A DNA stretch of 64,000 nucleotides from Pusillimonas sp. UBA6240 (GTDB lineage Bacteria > Pseudomonadota > Gammaproteobacteria > Burkholderiales > Burkholderiaceae_B): positions 14,743 to 78,742 of the forward strand of contig DJWC01000070.1 of the NCBI GenBank assembly GCA_002441445.1. Reading direction: 5' to 3'. Below, one piece after another: positions 25,730 through 33,837 of this stretch. The position numbers were made by a program, and so were the translations under genes. A model generated the notes under the pieces. The model made no database searches, had not been told where the DNA came from, and was given only the letters and a program-made list of their open reading frames with translations. Numbering within the stretch: the first letter of the stretch is position 1; the number at the start of each line of letters is the position of its first letter.

Positions 25730-26706
25730 GCACCGCCGATTTCGTGGCCGTCATGGCGTTTCTCGGCATCGTGCTCCTGGGCCTCGCCGCCATGGCCCTG
25801 CACAAGGCGCTGCGCCGGCGTCCGGCGGGCAGGATCAAGGCGAGGCTGAGGAGCGCGGCGCAAACCATACGCGACCCCGGCGCACAGCAAGCGGTCGAGG
25901 ATCTGGGCCGCGCCGAGCGCGAAGCGCGGCGCCGCCAGCGCCGGCAATCCATGGGATCGCTGGGACGCTATATCAGCCGCATCGAGATCGTCAGCGGGCG
26001 GCGCGGCATTTATATGATGGCGGCGGCGACGCTGGCGGCGCTGGCCGGGACCGCGATCCTGTGCTGGCTGTATCTGCCCTTGCCGTGGTGGGCCAAGGCG
26101 CTGCTGACTGCGGCTGTGCCCGCGGCGGCCGCCGTGGCCATCTACCGCCGCCTGAATGAAAAATTCCGCCTGGCCTTTCTGGAGCAGTTGCCCGATATCC
26201 TGGACATGATCATACGCGCCAGCCAGGCCGGGGTGCCGGTCACCCAGTCCATACGCAGCGTCGGCGAAGAATTCGATGCGCCCGCCGGCCCCGAGTTCCG
26301 CCGCATAGGCGACAGCCTGTTCCTGGGCAACGATATGTCCACGGTGCTGGAAGAAGCCGAGGCGCGCATTCAATTGCCCGACTTCTCCTTTCTGGCGGTC
26401 TGCCTGCTGCTGCAGCGCGAAACCGGCGGTTCGCTCAGCGATACGCTGTCGAACCTGGCGAGCGTGGTGCGCTCGCGCCGCGACCTACGCCTGAAAACCC
26501 GCGCTCTGACGGCGGAAGGGCGACTGGCCGGCGCGCTCATTTCCGTCATCCCCATCTTCATCCTGGTCACCATGTCCTTCGTCAACGAGGCCTATGTGTC
26601 GGTACTGTTCGACACGCCGACCGGCAACCTCATGCTGATGGCGGCCGCCGCCATGCTGATCGTCGGCTCGCTGGCCATACGCAAGATCGCCAAACTGGAG
26701 ACTTGA
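25726..26706 (+). CDS. tadB: Flp pilus inner-membrane platform protein TadB
   Basis: T2SF-fold membrane protein of 326 residues: an N-terminal membrane segment, then a basic stretch (about 30-80), paired membrane helices, the GspF-like domain (FLEQLPDILDMIIRASQAGVPVTQSI) and a C-terminal hydrophobic pair. Partner of TadA and TadC. ATGA overlap with tadA; tadC starts 1 bp after its stop. Confidence 0.94.
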   Translation: MSTADFVAVMAFLGIVLLGLAAMALHKALRRRPAGRIKARLRSAAQTIRDPGAQQAVEDLGRAEREARRRQRRQSMGSLGRYISRIEIVSGRRGIYMMAAATLAALAGTAILCWLYLPLPWWAKALLTAAVPAAAAVAIYRRLNEKFRLAFLEQLPDILDMIIRASQAGVPVTQSIRSVGEEFDAPAGPEFRRIGDSLFLGNDMSTVLEEAEARIQLPDFSFLAVCLLLQRETGGSLSDTLSNLASVVRSRRDLRLKTRALTAEGRLAGALISVIPIFILVTMSFVNEAYVSVLFDTPTGNLMLMAAAAMLIVGSLAIRKIAKLET

Positions 26707-26707
26707 A

Positions 26708-27658
26708 ATGCAACTGACTTCATTGGATGGACTGAGCCTGGCCACCGCCGTGCTGGCCGTCCTGGGAACCGCCCTGTATCTGCACGGACGGGATGGTGTG
26801 CGCTCGCGTGTCGCGCGGCGCCTGTCCAATCCCGGCCAGGGCGCCGGCAAAATGAGCGGCAGCGATGCCGGCGTCTCCAGGGCGGCGAGCGGTCCGTTCC
26901 AGCGCCTGGGCAGGCTGCTCCAGGCGCTGGGGTCGCGGCTTCCGCTATTCGACGCGGCCCAGCGCAAGGAGATGAACCGCAAGCTGATTTCCGCCGGCTA
27001 CCGCCAAGTCAATGCCTTGCCGGTGCTCATGGGTATCGGCGCGGGCGCCGCATTGCTGCTGGTCGCAGTCGTGATGGCATTCGTCTGGCCTTCATTCCAG
27101 GGGCATATGGCCTTGAAGGCCGGCAGCCTCATTCTGGCGGGCTACATCGGCCTGCTCCTGCCGCGCCTGGTGCTGGACAAGCTGGTGACGCGGCGTCAAA
27201 GAGCCATTGAACGCAATTTTCCCGATGCGCTGGACCTGCTGGTGGTCTGCACCAACGCCGGGCTAGGGCTGAACGCTGCCCTGAACCGCGTCGCGCATGA
27301 ACTGACCTTCCTCGCCCCCGAGCTGTCGGACGAGATCGCACTGACATCCGGCCAGTTGCAGCTGAGCGGCGACACCGCCGAGGTGCTGCATCAATTGGCC
27401 GACCGCATCGGCCTGCCTTCGATCCGCAGCCTGGTGTCCACATTGGTGCAGTCCCGCCAGTTCGGCACCCCGATAGGCCAGGCGCTGCGCGTGCTGTCCC
27501 GCAGCGAACGCACGGCGCGCCTGATGCGCACCGAAGAGGCCGCCGCCAAGCTGGCCACCAAGATCACCTTGCCCATGATGCTTTTCATACTGCCCACCGT
27601 GCTGATCGTCGCGGCCGGGCCTTCGGTACTGCATTTGATGGAAGTATTCGGAAAATAA
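26708..27658 (+). CDS. tadC: Flp pilus inner-membrane platform protein TadC
   Basis: Second T2SF-fold membrane protein, 316 residues, with the domain core NFPDALDLLVVCTNAGLGLNAALNRVAHEL and a C-terminal membrane segment (KITLPMMLFILPTVLIVAAGPSVL). Paralogous to TadB; the two form the platform on which TadA acts. Confidence 0.94.
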   Translation: MQLTSLDGLSLATAVLAVLGTALYLHGRDGVRSRVARRLSNPGQGAGKMSGSDAGVSRAASGPFQRLGRLLQALGSRLPLFDAAQRKEMNRKLISAGYRQVNALPVLMGIGAGAALLLVAVVMAFVWPSFQGHMALKAGSLILAGYIGLLLPRLVLDKLVTRRQRAIERNFPDALDLLVVCTNAGLGLNAALNRVAHELTFLAPELSDEIALTSGQLQLSGDTAEVLHQLADRIGLPSIRSLVSTLVQSRQFGTPIGQALRVLSRSERTARLMRTEEAAAKLATKITLPMMLFILPTVLIVAAGPSVLHLMEVFGK

Positions 27659-27675
27659 CCACAAAGGGGTATTCC

Positions 27676-28458
27676 ATGAGAATCGTAATCTGCCTGGCCT
27701 GCTGCCTGTTCCTTGCCGCCTGCGCCCCCATGAGGGAACAGAAGGTCCAACCGTTGACCTCCGCCCTGGATGAAAACGCCATGCAGGCGGGAGAGCTGCG
27801 CATCGCCGCCAGCGCCCTGGCCAGCGGCGACCTGGATGTCGCCGTATCCCTGTACACCCGCATCACCGCCGCCCGTCCCGAGATCATCGGAGGCTGGCTG
27901 GGCCTGGGGGACGCCATGTATCTGGCGGGCGACATGACGCAAGCCCGCCGCGCCTATGAGACGGCGCTGGAACGCAGCCCCGGACTGCTGGACGCCCAGT
28001 TGGGCCTGGCGCGCATGGACATACGCAGCCGGCGGTTCGCGCAAGCCATCGAGCGCTACCAGGCCATCCTGGAACAGCGGCCCGACCATCCGCTGGCGCT
28101 GGCGGGCATGGGCGTGGCCTATGACTTGTCCGGCCGCCACGACACGGCGCAAGCCACCTACCGGCGCGGGCTGGCCAGCCATCCCGACGATCCGGCCCTG
28201 CGCAGCAATCTGGGGCTGTCCCTGTCGCTCAGCGGCAAGCCGCGCGAAGGCGTGAACGTGCTGCTGGACGTGATGGGGGTGCCCGCCGCCCTGCCCCAGG
28301 GCCGGCAGAATCTGGCCCTGGCTTACGCCATGATGGGGCGCGACGATGCGGCCGAGAGCATACTCATCGGCGACATGCCGCGCGCCAACGTCCAGGACAA
28401 TCTCGTCTTCTACCGCGAGGTACGGCGGCGCATGGCGGGCGGCGAATCCGCCGAATGA
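27676..28458 (+). CDS. tadD: TPR lipoprotein TadD
   Basis: Lipoprotein of 260 residues: MRIVICLACCLFLAACAP gives a lipobox LAAC with the lipidated cysteine at C16. The rest is tetratricopeptide repeats (for example RPEIIGGWLGLGDAMYLAGDMTQARRAYETAL and the following units). TadD-type proteins assist secretin assembly. It lies 17 bp after tadC and ahead of the minor pilin genes. Confidence 0.93.
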   Translation: MRIVICLACCLFLAACAPMREQKVQPLTSALDENAMQAGELRIAASALASGDLDVAVSLYTRITAARPEIIGGWLGLGDAMYLAGDMTQARRAYETALERSPGLLDAQLGLARMDIRSRRFAQAIERYQAILEQRPDHPLALAGMGVAYDLSGRHDTAQATYRRGLASHPDDPALRSNLGLSLSLSGKPREGVNVLLDVMGVPAALPQGRQNLALAYAMMGRDDAAESILIGDMPRANVQDNLVFYREVRRRMAGGESAE

Positions 28459-28479
28459 GCGCGTGCAAAGGCCTACATC

Positions 28480-29043
28480 ATGTTCAGGCATACATCACCT
28501 ATGACACGGCCGCGCGGCCTGGATACGGGCGGCTTGCGGCTCGGCGGCTGGCGTCCCGGCGGCCGGCGTCCCGGCGGTCCATTCAGGAGCACGCGCGGCG
28601 CCAGCGCGCTGGAATTCGCGCTGGTCGCCCCCATCGCCATACTGGTGCTGTTCTTTTCTTTGGAGATGGGCATCGTCATGTGGGCCGACTCCAGCCTGGA
28701 AGCGGCCGCCACCCGCATCGCCCGCATCGGCCAGCTCGGCGTGCCCGCCGGGCAGACTTGCGAACAAGCCGTGCGCGGCATATTCGAAGAGCGGATGGGA
28801 AGCTGGGTGGCGGACACATCGCGCCTGCGCATCGACGTCAAGCTCTACAGCCCGGGCGGCAACAACAGCCTGCCCGATGTCGACGACCCCGACTACGTGC
28901 CCGTATGCGACGCCGGCAGCCGCGGAGACATCGTCATCTACCGGCTGGGCTTCGACCGCCCGGGATTCTCCGGCATCATGGCGTGGCTGGGCATACAGCT
29001 GCTGCGCTTCCAGCGTACCGTCATCATACAGAACGAACCATGA
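28480..29043 (+). CDS. tadE: TadE-type pseudopilin
   Basis: Minor pilin-like membrane protein of 187 residues. The TadE signature GASALEFALVAPIAILVLFFSLEMGIVMW starts near residue 40. The N-terminus before it (GGLRLGGWRPGGRRPGGP) is a Gly/Arg/Pro repeat encoded by a 15-bp-period array; a start at the second ATG (28501) is possible. Cysteines in the periplasmic part could form a disulfide. The next gene overlaps by 4 bp. Confidence 0.9.
   Translation: MFRHTSPMTRPRGLDTGGLRLGGWRPGGRRPGGPFRSTRGASALEFALVAPIAILVLFFSLEMGIVMWADSSLEAAATRIARIGQLGVPAGQTCEQAVRGIFEERMGSWVADTSRLRIDVKLYSPGGNNSLPDVDDPDYVPVCDAGSRGDIVIYRLGFDRPGFSGIMAWLGIQLLRFQRTVIIQNEP
28531..28575. repeat. 15-bp-period array in the tadE leader (3 units)
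   Basis: GGCTTGCGGCTCGGC, GGCTGGCGTCCCGGC, GGCCGGCGTCCCGGC, in frame. The third unit is the exact reverse complement of 15180-15194 inside the isomerase gene, 13 kb away. Confidence 0.9.
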
Positions 29044-29654
29044 GCATGCCCGCCCTTCTTCGCCGGCGCCGGTCACGCCGGCTCCAGCGCGGCGCCGCCG
29101 CCATCGAGGCCGCCCTCATCCTTCCCGTGGCGATATTCATGGTGTTCGCCTGCCTCGAGGTCTACCAGTACTTCCGGGCCGCGGCGCTGTTGGATCGCAT
29201 CGCCTTCACGGTCGCCAACGGTGTCGCCATGCAGCGCGAACTGATCAATGGCGGCCAGTGCGACAAGTCCGACGATATCTGCGTCTATGGGACCATGGCG
29301 CAAGACCTGTTCCAGCCGCTGGATTATTCCGCGCGCGGCGGGATGATCATCAGCACCTATGCGGCGACCGAGCCCGACGAAAACGGCGACGTCGCCTGGA
29401 AGGCCCAGCCCGAATGGCGCGTCACCTTCAAAGGCTCCACATCCAGCCTGCCCGATCCCATATCCAGGCTCGGAGACACCACCGTGTTTCCGCCCGCCAG
29501 GACGGGCGACACCCTGGTCATCGCGGAGACCTTCTACGACCACGAGCCTTTCGCCATCAGTTCGCATTTCTGGACCGCGCTGGCAGGCACGACGAATATG
29601 TACAGCCGCTTCTTCTTCAGGCCGCGCTTCAACGACCTGCGCACCCTGCTCTGA
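29040..29654 (+). CDS. tadF: Second TadE/TadF-type pseudopilin
   Basis: Protein of 204 residues. After a basic leader (MSMPALLRRRRSRRLQRG) comes the pilin-like hydrophobic segment AAAIEAALILPVAIFMVFACLEVYQYF, with Glu at the +5-like position. The periplasmic part has a cysteine pair (GGQCDKSDDICVYG). Its ATG overlaps the tadE stop. Assigned tadF by position between tadE and tadG. Confidence 0.88.
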   Translation: MSMPALLRRRRSRRLQRGAAAIEAALILPVAIFMVFACLEVYQYFRAAALLDRIAFTVANGVAMQRELINGGQCDKSDDICVYGTMAQDLFQPLDYSARGGMIISTYAATEPDENGDVAWKAQPEWRVTFKGSTSSLPDPISRLGDTTVFPPARTGDTLVIAETFYDHEPFAISSHFWTALAGTTNMYSRFFFRPRFNDLRTLL

Positions 29655-29677
29655 CCATCCGCCACCGGGAGACGATC

Positions 29678-31471
29678 ATGGTACAGCACACTCCGCCGGC
29701 CCTTCACGCCACACCGCGAACCGCGCCGCGCAGGCCCTCGTGCATGCTGCGCGACGAACGCGGCTCCGTCACCGCCATGTTCCTGATCAGCTCCGTCGTG
29801 GTGCTGGGCGCCTCGTTCGGCGCCATGGACCTGGTCCGCTACAACGTCGTCCAGGGCCGGATGCAGAACGCCCTGGACGGCGCCACGCTGTCGGCCGGAC
29901 GCAACTTGGCCAATCTTACGCCCACGCCCGGAACCATCGCCGCCGACCAATGGAAGGAGGACGCCTTCCAGTATTTCCGCGCCAATCTTCCCGACGGCTA
30001 TCTGGGCAGCAACATCCTGCCCGAAGACCTGAAAATCGAATACAGCGAAGAGATCACCGGCGAAGGCAATTACCGGACCGGCCAGTTCATCGAGATGGAA
30101 GTCAAAGGCGACCTGCCTCTGCTCAGCACAGGCTTCTTCAATATTTCCTCCTTCGAAGTACAGGCCCGGAACCAGGCGCTGCGGCGCACGCGCAGCGATC
30201 TGGAAGTGGTCATGGCGCTGGACAATACTGGATCCATGAGCGGCAGCAAGCTCAGCACCCTAAAGACCGCGGCGAAAAACCTGAGCAGTACGGTGCTGGG
30301 CGCCAGCGAGGCCTCCGGCGTGCCCGGGCGCGTCTTCGTCGGCCTGGTGCCCTTCGCCGATACGGTCAATGTCGGCAACAATGCCCAGACGCGGCTCTGG
30401 CTGGACTATCCGCCAGCCCAGACCCGTTTCATCAACAGCTTCTGGATGGGCTGCATCGCCGAACCGTCGGCCTGGGGCGGCAACAACCTGCCCGCCGCCG
30501 CCCTGACGCCGGCATCGGGCTTCCAGCCGCTGCACCTGACCTTGCGAACCCAGATCACCAACCTGAACCTGGCCAACAGCAACAACAATTACGAGCGCAT
30601 TGCGCCCGACACTGCGCAAGCGCCCCAGCCGCGCGAATTCAATGCCAACGGCGCCGACTACGACCGCCGTGTCTGGGCGCGGCGCAGCTCCAACACCAGT
30701 TTCGAAGTCTTCAATGCGGCCAATCCCGCCAATTGCCGACAATCGCGCCTGGTGCGTTTTCTGAACGACGACCTGGACAGCATCAACGATGCCATCGACG
30801 ACATGGAAGCGGACGGCAATACCTTGATTCCGACCGGCCTGCTGTGGGCGTGGCGCATGCTGCATCCCGCGTGGCGCGGCGCGCAAGGCTGGGGCGATGC
30901 CGCGAAACCGCGCGACCCGGAGCCCCGGACATTGAGCAAAGTCATCGTCCTGCTCACCGATGGCGAAAACCAGCCGCCGTCCACCGTGTCCACCGCAAGC
31001 AACAGCGAGCGCCGGGTGGCCTATCGGCTGAACTACGACGCGCAGCGCTGCGCGAATTCCCAGCGTACCAATTGCAACAGCAACCTGTTGGCCCGCAGCT
31101 TCACCCAGTCCAGCACCACGCTGGGCGATGTCTCGCAGGCGCCGATGAATTCCTTGAAGATGCGCGATCCCTTCACCACCAACACCGGCAACAGCCAGAA
31201 CGCCGCCATAGGCTGGGGCAACAACAGCAACATCAGCACCGCGACGGTAAACAATTATCTGTCCGCGCTCTGCGCCAATGTGAAGTCCGACGGCAATGGC
31301 ATCAAGATCTACACCGTTACCCTGGGCTCCGTGGGCGGGTCGACGGAAACCCTGATGAACCACTGTTCCAGCGGCGCGGGCTATTTCTACAACGCCGCCA
31401 ATGTCAACGACCTGCCTGAAGTGTTCAGGTCCATCGCCGGCGCGCTGACGGAATTACGCCTGACCAAGTAG
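29678..31471 (+). CDS. tadG: TadG-type protein with von Willebrand factor A domain
   Basis: Protein of 597 residues, last gene of the tad locus. An N-terminal TadE-like membrane segment (DERGSVTAMFLISSVVVLGASFGAMDLVRYN) is followed by a VWA domain: MIDAS DNTGS at 182-186 (VVMALDNTGSMSG) and the second metal-site motif LLTDGENQPP. The central region has many Asn/Ser stretches and paired cysteines. GGGAG precedes the ATG. The 3' end overlaps the convergent tauE gene by 18 bp. Likely anchors or stabilises the pilus at the envelope. Confidence 0.93.
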   Translation: MVQHTPPALHATPRTAPRRPSCMLRDERGSVTAMFLISSVVVLGASFGAMDLVRYNVVQGRMQNALDGATLSAGRNLANLTPTPGTIAADQWKEDAFQYFRANLPDGYLGSNILPEDLKIEYSEEITGEGNYRTGQFIEMEVKGDLPLLSTGFFNISSFEVQARNQALRRTRSDLEVVMALDNTGSMSGSKLSTLKTAAKNLSSTVLGASEASGVPGRVFVGLVPFADTVNVGNNAQTRLWLDYPPAQTRFINSFWMGCIAEPSAWGGNNLPAAALTPASGFQPLHLTLRTQITNLNLANSNNNYERIAPDTAQAPQPREFNANGADYDRRVWARRSSNTSFEVFNAANPANCRQSRLVRFLNDDLDSINDAIDDMEADGNTLIPTGLLWAWRMLHPAWRGAQGWGDAAKPRDPEPRTLSKVIVLLTDGENQPPSTVSTASNSERRVAYRLNYDAQRCANSQRTNCNSNLLARSFTQSSTTLGDVSQAPMNSLKMRDPFTTNTGNSQNAAIGWGNNSNISTATVNNYLSALCANVKSDGNGIKIYTVTLGSVGGSTETLMNHCSSGAGYFYNAANVNDLPEVFRSIAGALTELRLTK

Positions 31472-32251
31472 CAACAAGGCGACCAGGATGGTGATCAGCC
31501 CGAAACCGATCTGCAGGCCTTTTTCCGGTATGGCCGGCGCCAGCCGCCGGCCCGCCAGCATGCCGCCCGCCGCTGCCGCTATGAAGGTCCAGCCTATCGG
31601 CGGCACCGCCACCCCCGTGCTCAGCGCGCTGGCCACCGAACTGACCGACACCAGGGCGATGATCATCAGCGACGTTGCCACCACCCCATGCATGCCGACA
31701 TTGCTGAACTGCCTGAAGGCGGGGACGATCACAAAGCCGCCCCCCACCCCCAGCATGCCCGCGAACAGGCCGGATACTGTTCCCACGCCGGCAAGAATCG
31801 ACGCGGACGGCCAAGTCCAGCGCAGCTTGCCGGTTTCGGGATTGAGCATGCAAGGCTTGTCGCGCTCCGGCGCCGGGGCATGCTTCGAACCGCGCTTGAG
31901 GCCCTGGCTCAGCATACGGGCCGCCACCAGCAACATCACCATGCTGAACAACATCATCAAGAATTCCGGCGCAACCCTATGCGCTATCGCCACACCCAAA
32001 GGAGCGGCCGCGGAACCCGCGGCCGCCATCAGCATGCCGGCCTTGTAACGCACCAGGCCTTTGCGCAGGCCATCCAGCGCGCCCAGCATGGCCGCAAAGC
32101 CGACCGCCATCAAGGCCACAGGCATGGCCTGGGTCATGCCCAGGCCCAGGCCGAGCACCAACGCCGGCACCGCCAGTATGCCCCCGCCGGCGCCGGTCAA
32201 GCCCATCACCAGGCCGATGGATATCCCAAAGAAAATGCTTGCAGCGACCAT
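31454..32251 (-). CDS. TauE/SafE family sulfite/anion exporter
   Basis: Membrane protein of 265 residues with about eight hydrophobic segments and the family's two Gly-rich repeats (GLTGAGGGILAVPAL and GMLGVGGGFVIVPAF). TauE/SafE members export sulfite, sulfoacetate or related anions. The start at 32251 has a GGAGG SD 4 bp away; a longer frame to 32290 lacks one. The final 18 bp overlap tadG tail-to-tail. Given soxCD and a thiol dioxygenase in the same window, a sulfite role is plausible but not shown. Confidence 0.88.
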   Translation of the reverse strand: MVAASIFFGISIGLVMGLTGAGGGILAVPALVLGLGLGMTQAMPVALMAVGFAAMLGALDGLRKGLVRYKAGMLMAAAGSAAAPLGVAIAHRVAPEFLMMLFSMVMLLVAARMLSQGLKRGSKHAPAPERDKPCMLNPETGKLRWTWPSASILAGVGTVSGLFAGMLGVGGGFVIVPAFRQFSNVGMHGVVATSLMIIALVSVSSVASALSTGVAVPPIGWTFIAAAAGGMLAGRRLAPAIPEKGLQIGFGLITILVALLLLGQA

Positions 32252-32331
32252 GTCGCCTCCGTTCCGTGCCGAATATGGGCGCCGGCACACCGTAATTTCC
32301 GCGCCTTGTTAAAAGAGGAGAGATGCGGATA

Positions 32332-32354
32332 ATTATATACTCAATACGGTATAT
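32332..32354 (-). promoter_or_regulatory. Candidate promoter and operator of the tauE-family gene
   Basis: On the minus strand a TATAAT hexamer (plus coordinates 32332-32337) overlaps an inverted repeat ATATAC-N8-GTATAT (32335-32354). A dimeric repressor here would cover the -10 box. The half-sites match the palindrome upstream of soxC. Confidence 0.4.
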
Positions 32355-32362
32355 GCTTATTA

Positions 32363-33250
32363 TTAATAGTAATTAGACTTGCGCGTGAATGCGCCCAGCG
32401 CCACGCCCGCCACGATCAGCACGGCGGATCCTATCAATGGCCAATCCGGCGCTTCGGAAAGCATCAGCCATGAACTGGCAAGCCCGAAAACAGGCACCAG
32501 GAGCGACGCCAACGACGTAAAGGATGACGGCAGCGCCTTGTTCACCGTCGTCATCATCCAATACGCGATGGCGATGCCGAACACGCCGCCATACAGCAGC
32601 AGCCCCGCCAGGCGGGGGCTGAAGCTCAGTTGCGGCACGCCTTCGAAATAGACGGCAATCGGCAGCAGCAATATGGACGCCAGCAAAGCCTGCCAGAATG
32701 TCAGCTCGAACGGCGGCGTCACCCATTTGTGGGCGCGGATATAAATGATGTTCAGCGCCCAGAAAAACGCCGCCAGCAAGACCAGCCCATTGCCGACCAG
32801 CGCATTCCGGTCGCTCCATGACAACCCCCAGGGGCCGAACATCGTCAATAGCCCCAGCATGGCAACCGCCGCGCCCGCCACACGCCGCCAGGCCGGCCTT
32901 TCCCCCAGCAGCAGCCACGCGCCGGGCAAGACCCAAATCGGCGTCGTATAGGCCAGCACCGCCGAACGGCCCGCCGCCACGAATTGCAGGCCCACGCTGA
33001 CCAGCGCCGAGAAAACCATCATCTGCAAAATGGCCGTCGACAGGACAACCGGCATATCCGCGCGCTTGGGCAGCACCAGCCGCCCGCTGCCCAGGCACAA
33101 CACGAACAAAGCCGCCGTCGCCACGATGGACCGCAGGCACACCACCCACAACGGCGGCATGTAATCAAGCAGCAGCTTGCCGACCGGGTAGTTGATTCCC
33201 CAGCACAGGGCAACCAACAATAGCAATATCATCGCGCGGGATGGGCTCAT
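32363..33250 (-). CDS. EamA-domain (DMT superfamily) metabolite transporter
   Basis: Inner-membrane transporter of 295 residues with ten predicted membrane segments in two EamA repeats (ALCWGINYPVGKLLL and AAFFWALNIIYIRAH start them). Members export amino acids, nucleosides or other small metabolites; no substrate can be given. The start at 33250 (MSPSRAMILLLL) is preferred over an upstream in-frame ATG at 33310 because it puts the first helix near the N-terminus. It follows the MaoC/Bug/ligase operon on the same strand after 118 bp and may be independent of it. Confidence 0.88.
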   Translation of the reverse strand: MSPSRAMILLLLVALCWGINYPVGKLLLDYMPPLWVVCLRSIVATAALFVLCLGSGRLVLPKRADMPVVLSTAILQMMVFSALVSVGLQFVAAGRSAVLAYTTPIWVLPGAWLLLGERPAWRRVAGAAVAMLGLLTMFGPWGLSWSDRNALVGNGLVLLAAFFWALNIIYIRAHKWVTPPFELTFWQALLASILLLPIAVYFEGVPQLSFSPRLAGLLLYGGVFGIAIAYWMMTTVNKALPSSFTSLASLLVPVFGLASSWLMLSEAPDWPLIGSAVLIVAGVALGAFTRKSNYY

Positions 33251-33368
33251 TCTTACAGGGTGTCGTATACCGGCCCCCGCGTAGGCGTCGGGGCTGCGGA
33301 GTACCAGCATAACCTGGATACAGCCGCGGCGCGTCCCGCTTTGCCGCGACAGGAGTATTGCGGGGCCG

Positions 33369-33827
33369 CTAGCGGCCCGCCAGCATCCTCGTGGCGGTAT
33401 AGGTCATTACGTCTTTGCCATCCTGATTTTTCACGTCTATCCGGGATGCCACGACCGCCCGGTTGTGCTTGGATGTGGGCCGGATCGAGGTGATTTCGAT
33501 CTCGGCCCAGATCGTGTCGCCGACCATGACGGGCGCGAGCATCTTTTGGTGCACCTCCAATAGCGCGAGCCCCGTCCCCTGGATCATGCCCTGCATGATG
33601 AAGCCTTCTATCAAGCCGTATGTCAGCGCGCCGGGCACCGGCCTGCCTTTCATCGCTCCGTGTTCGAAGGTGGTGTCGATGAATATGGTCTCCAGCATGC
33701 CGGTGACGCTGATGAAATTGACCAGGTCGGTTTCGGTGATCGTGCGGCGAAACGTTTTAAATCGCTGGCCCTCGGCGATATCTTGCCAATAAACGCCTTG
33801 GCCAAGCATTTGCGCATCACGCGTCAT
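33369..33827 (-). CDS. MaoC-type hotdog hydratase/dehydratase
   Basis: Hotdog-fold protein of 152 residues, MaoC family, which adds water to enoyl-CoA thioesters. Family features: the FRRTITETDLVNFISVTGM stretch with the catalytic Asp position, and PVPGALTYGLIEGFI. SD AAGGAG lies 7 bp before the ATG, inside the end of the upstream Bug gene region. With the acyl-CoA ligase and acyl-CoA dehydrogenase upstream it completes activation, dehydrogenation and hydration of an unknown acid. Confidence 0.88.
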   Translation of the reverse strand: MTRDAQMLGQGVYWQDIAEGQRFKTFRRTITETDLVNFISVTGMLETIFIDTTFEHGAMKGRPVPGALTYGLIEGFIMQGMIQGTGLALLEVHQKMLAPVMVGDTIWAEIEITSIRPTSKHNRAVVASRIDVKNQDGKDVMTYTATRMLAGR

Positions 33828-33837
33828 TCACTTCTCC

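Noticed and set aside
30260..31363. Minus-strand open frame of 367 codons antisense to tadG
   Set aside because: tadG has an intact VWA domain in the other strand; the antisense product shows no recognisable domain.
15779..31471. Genomic island or mobile element carrying soxCD and the tad locus
   Set aside because: No integrase, transposase, tRNA gene, or direct repeats at the edges were seen; the 15-bp arrays alone do not show transfer.
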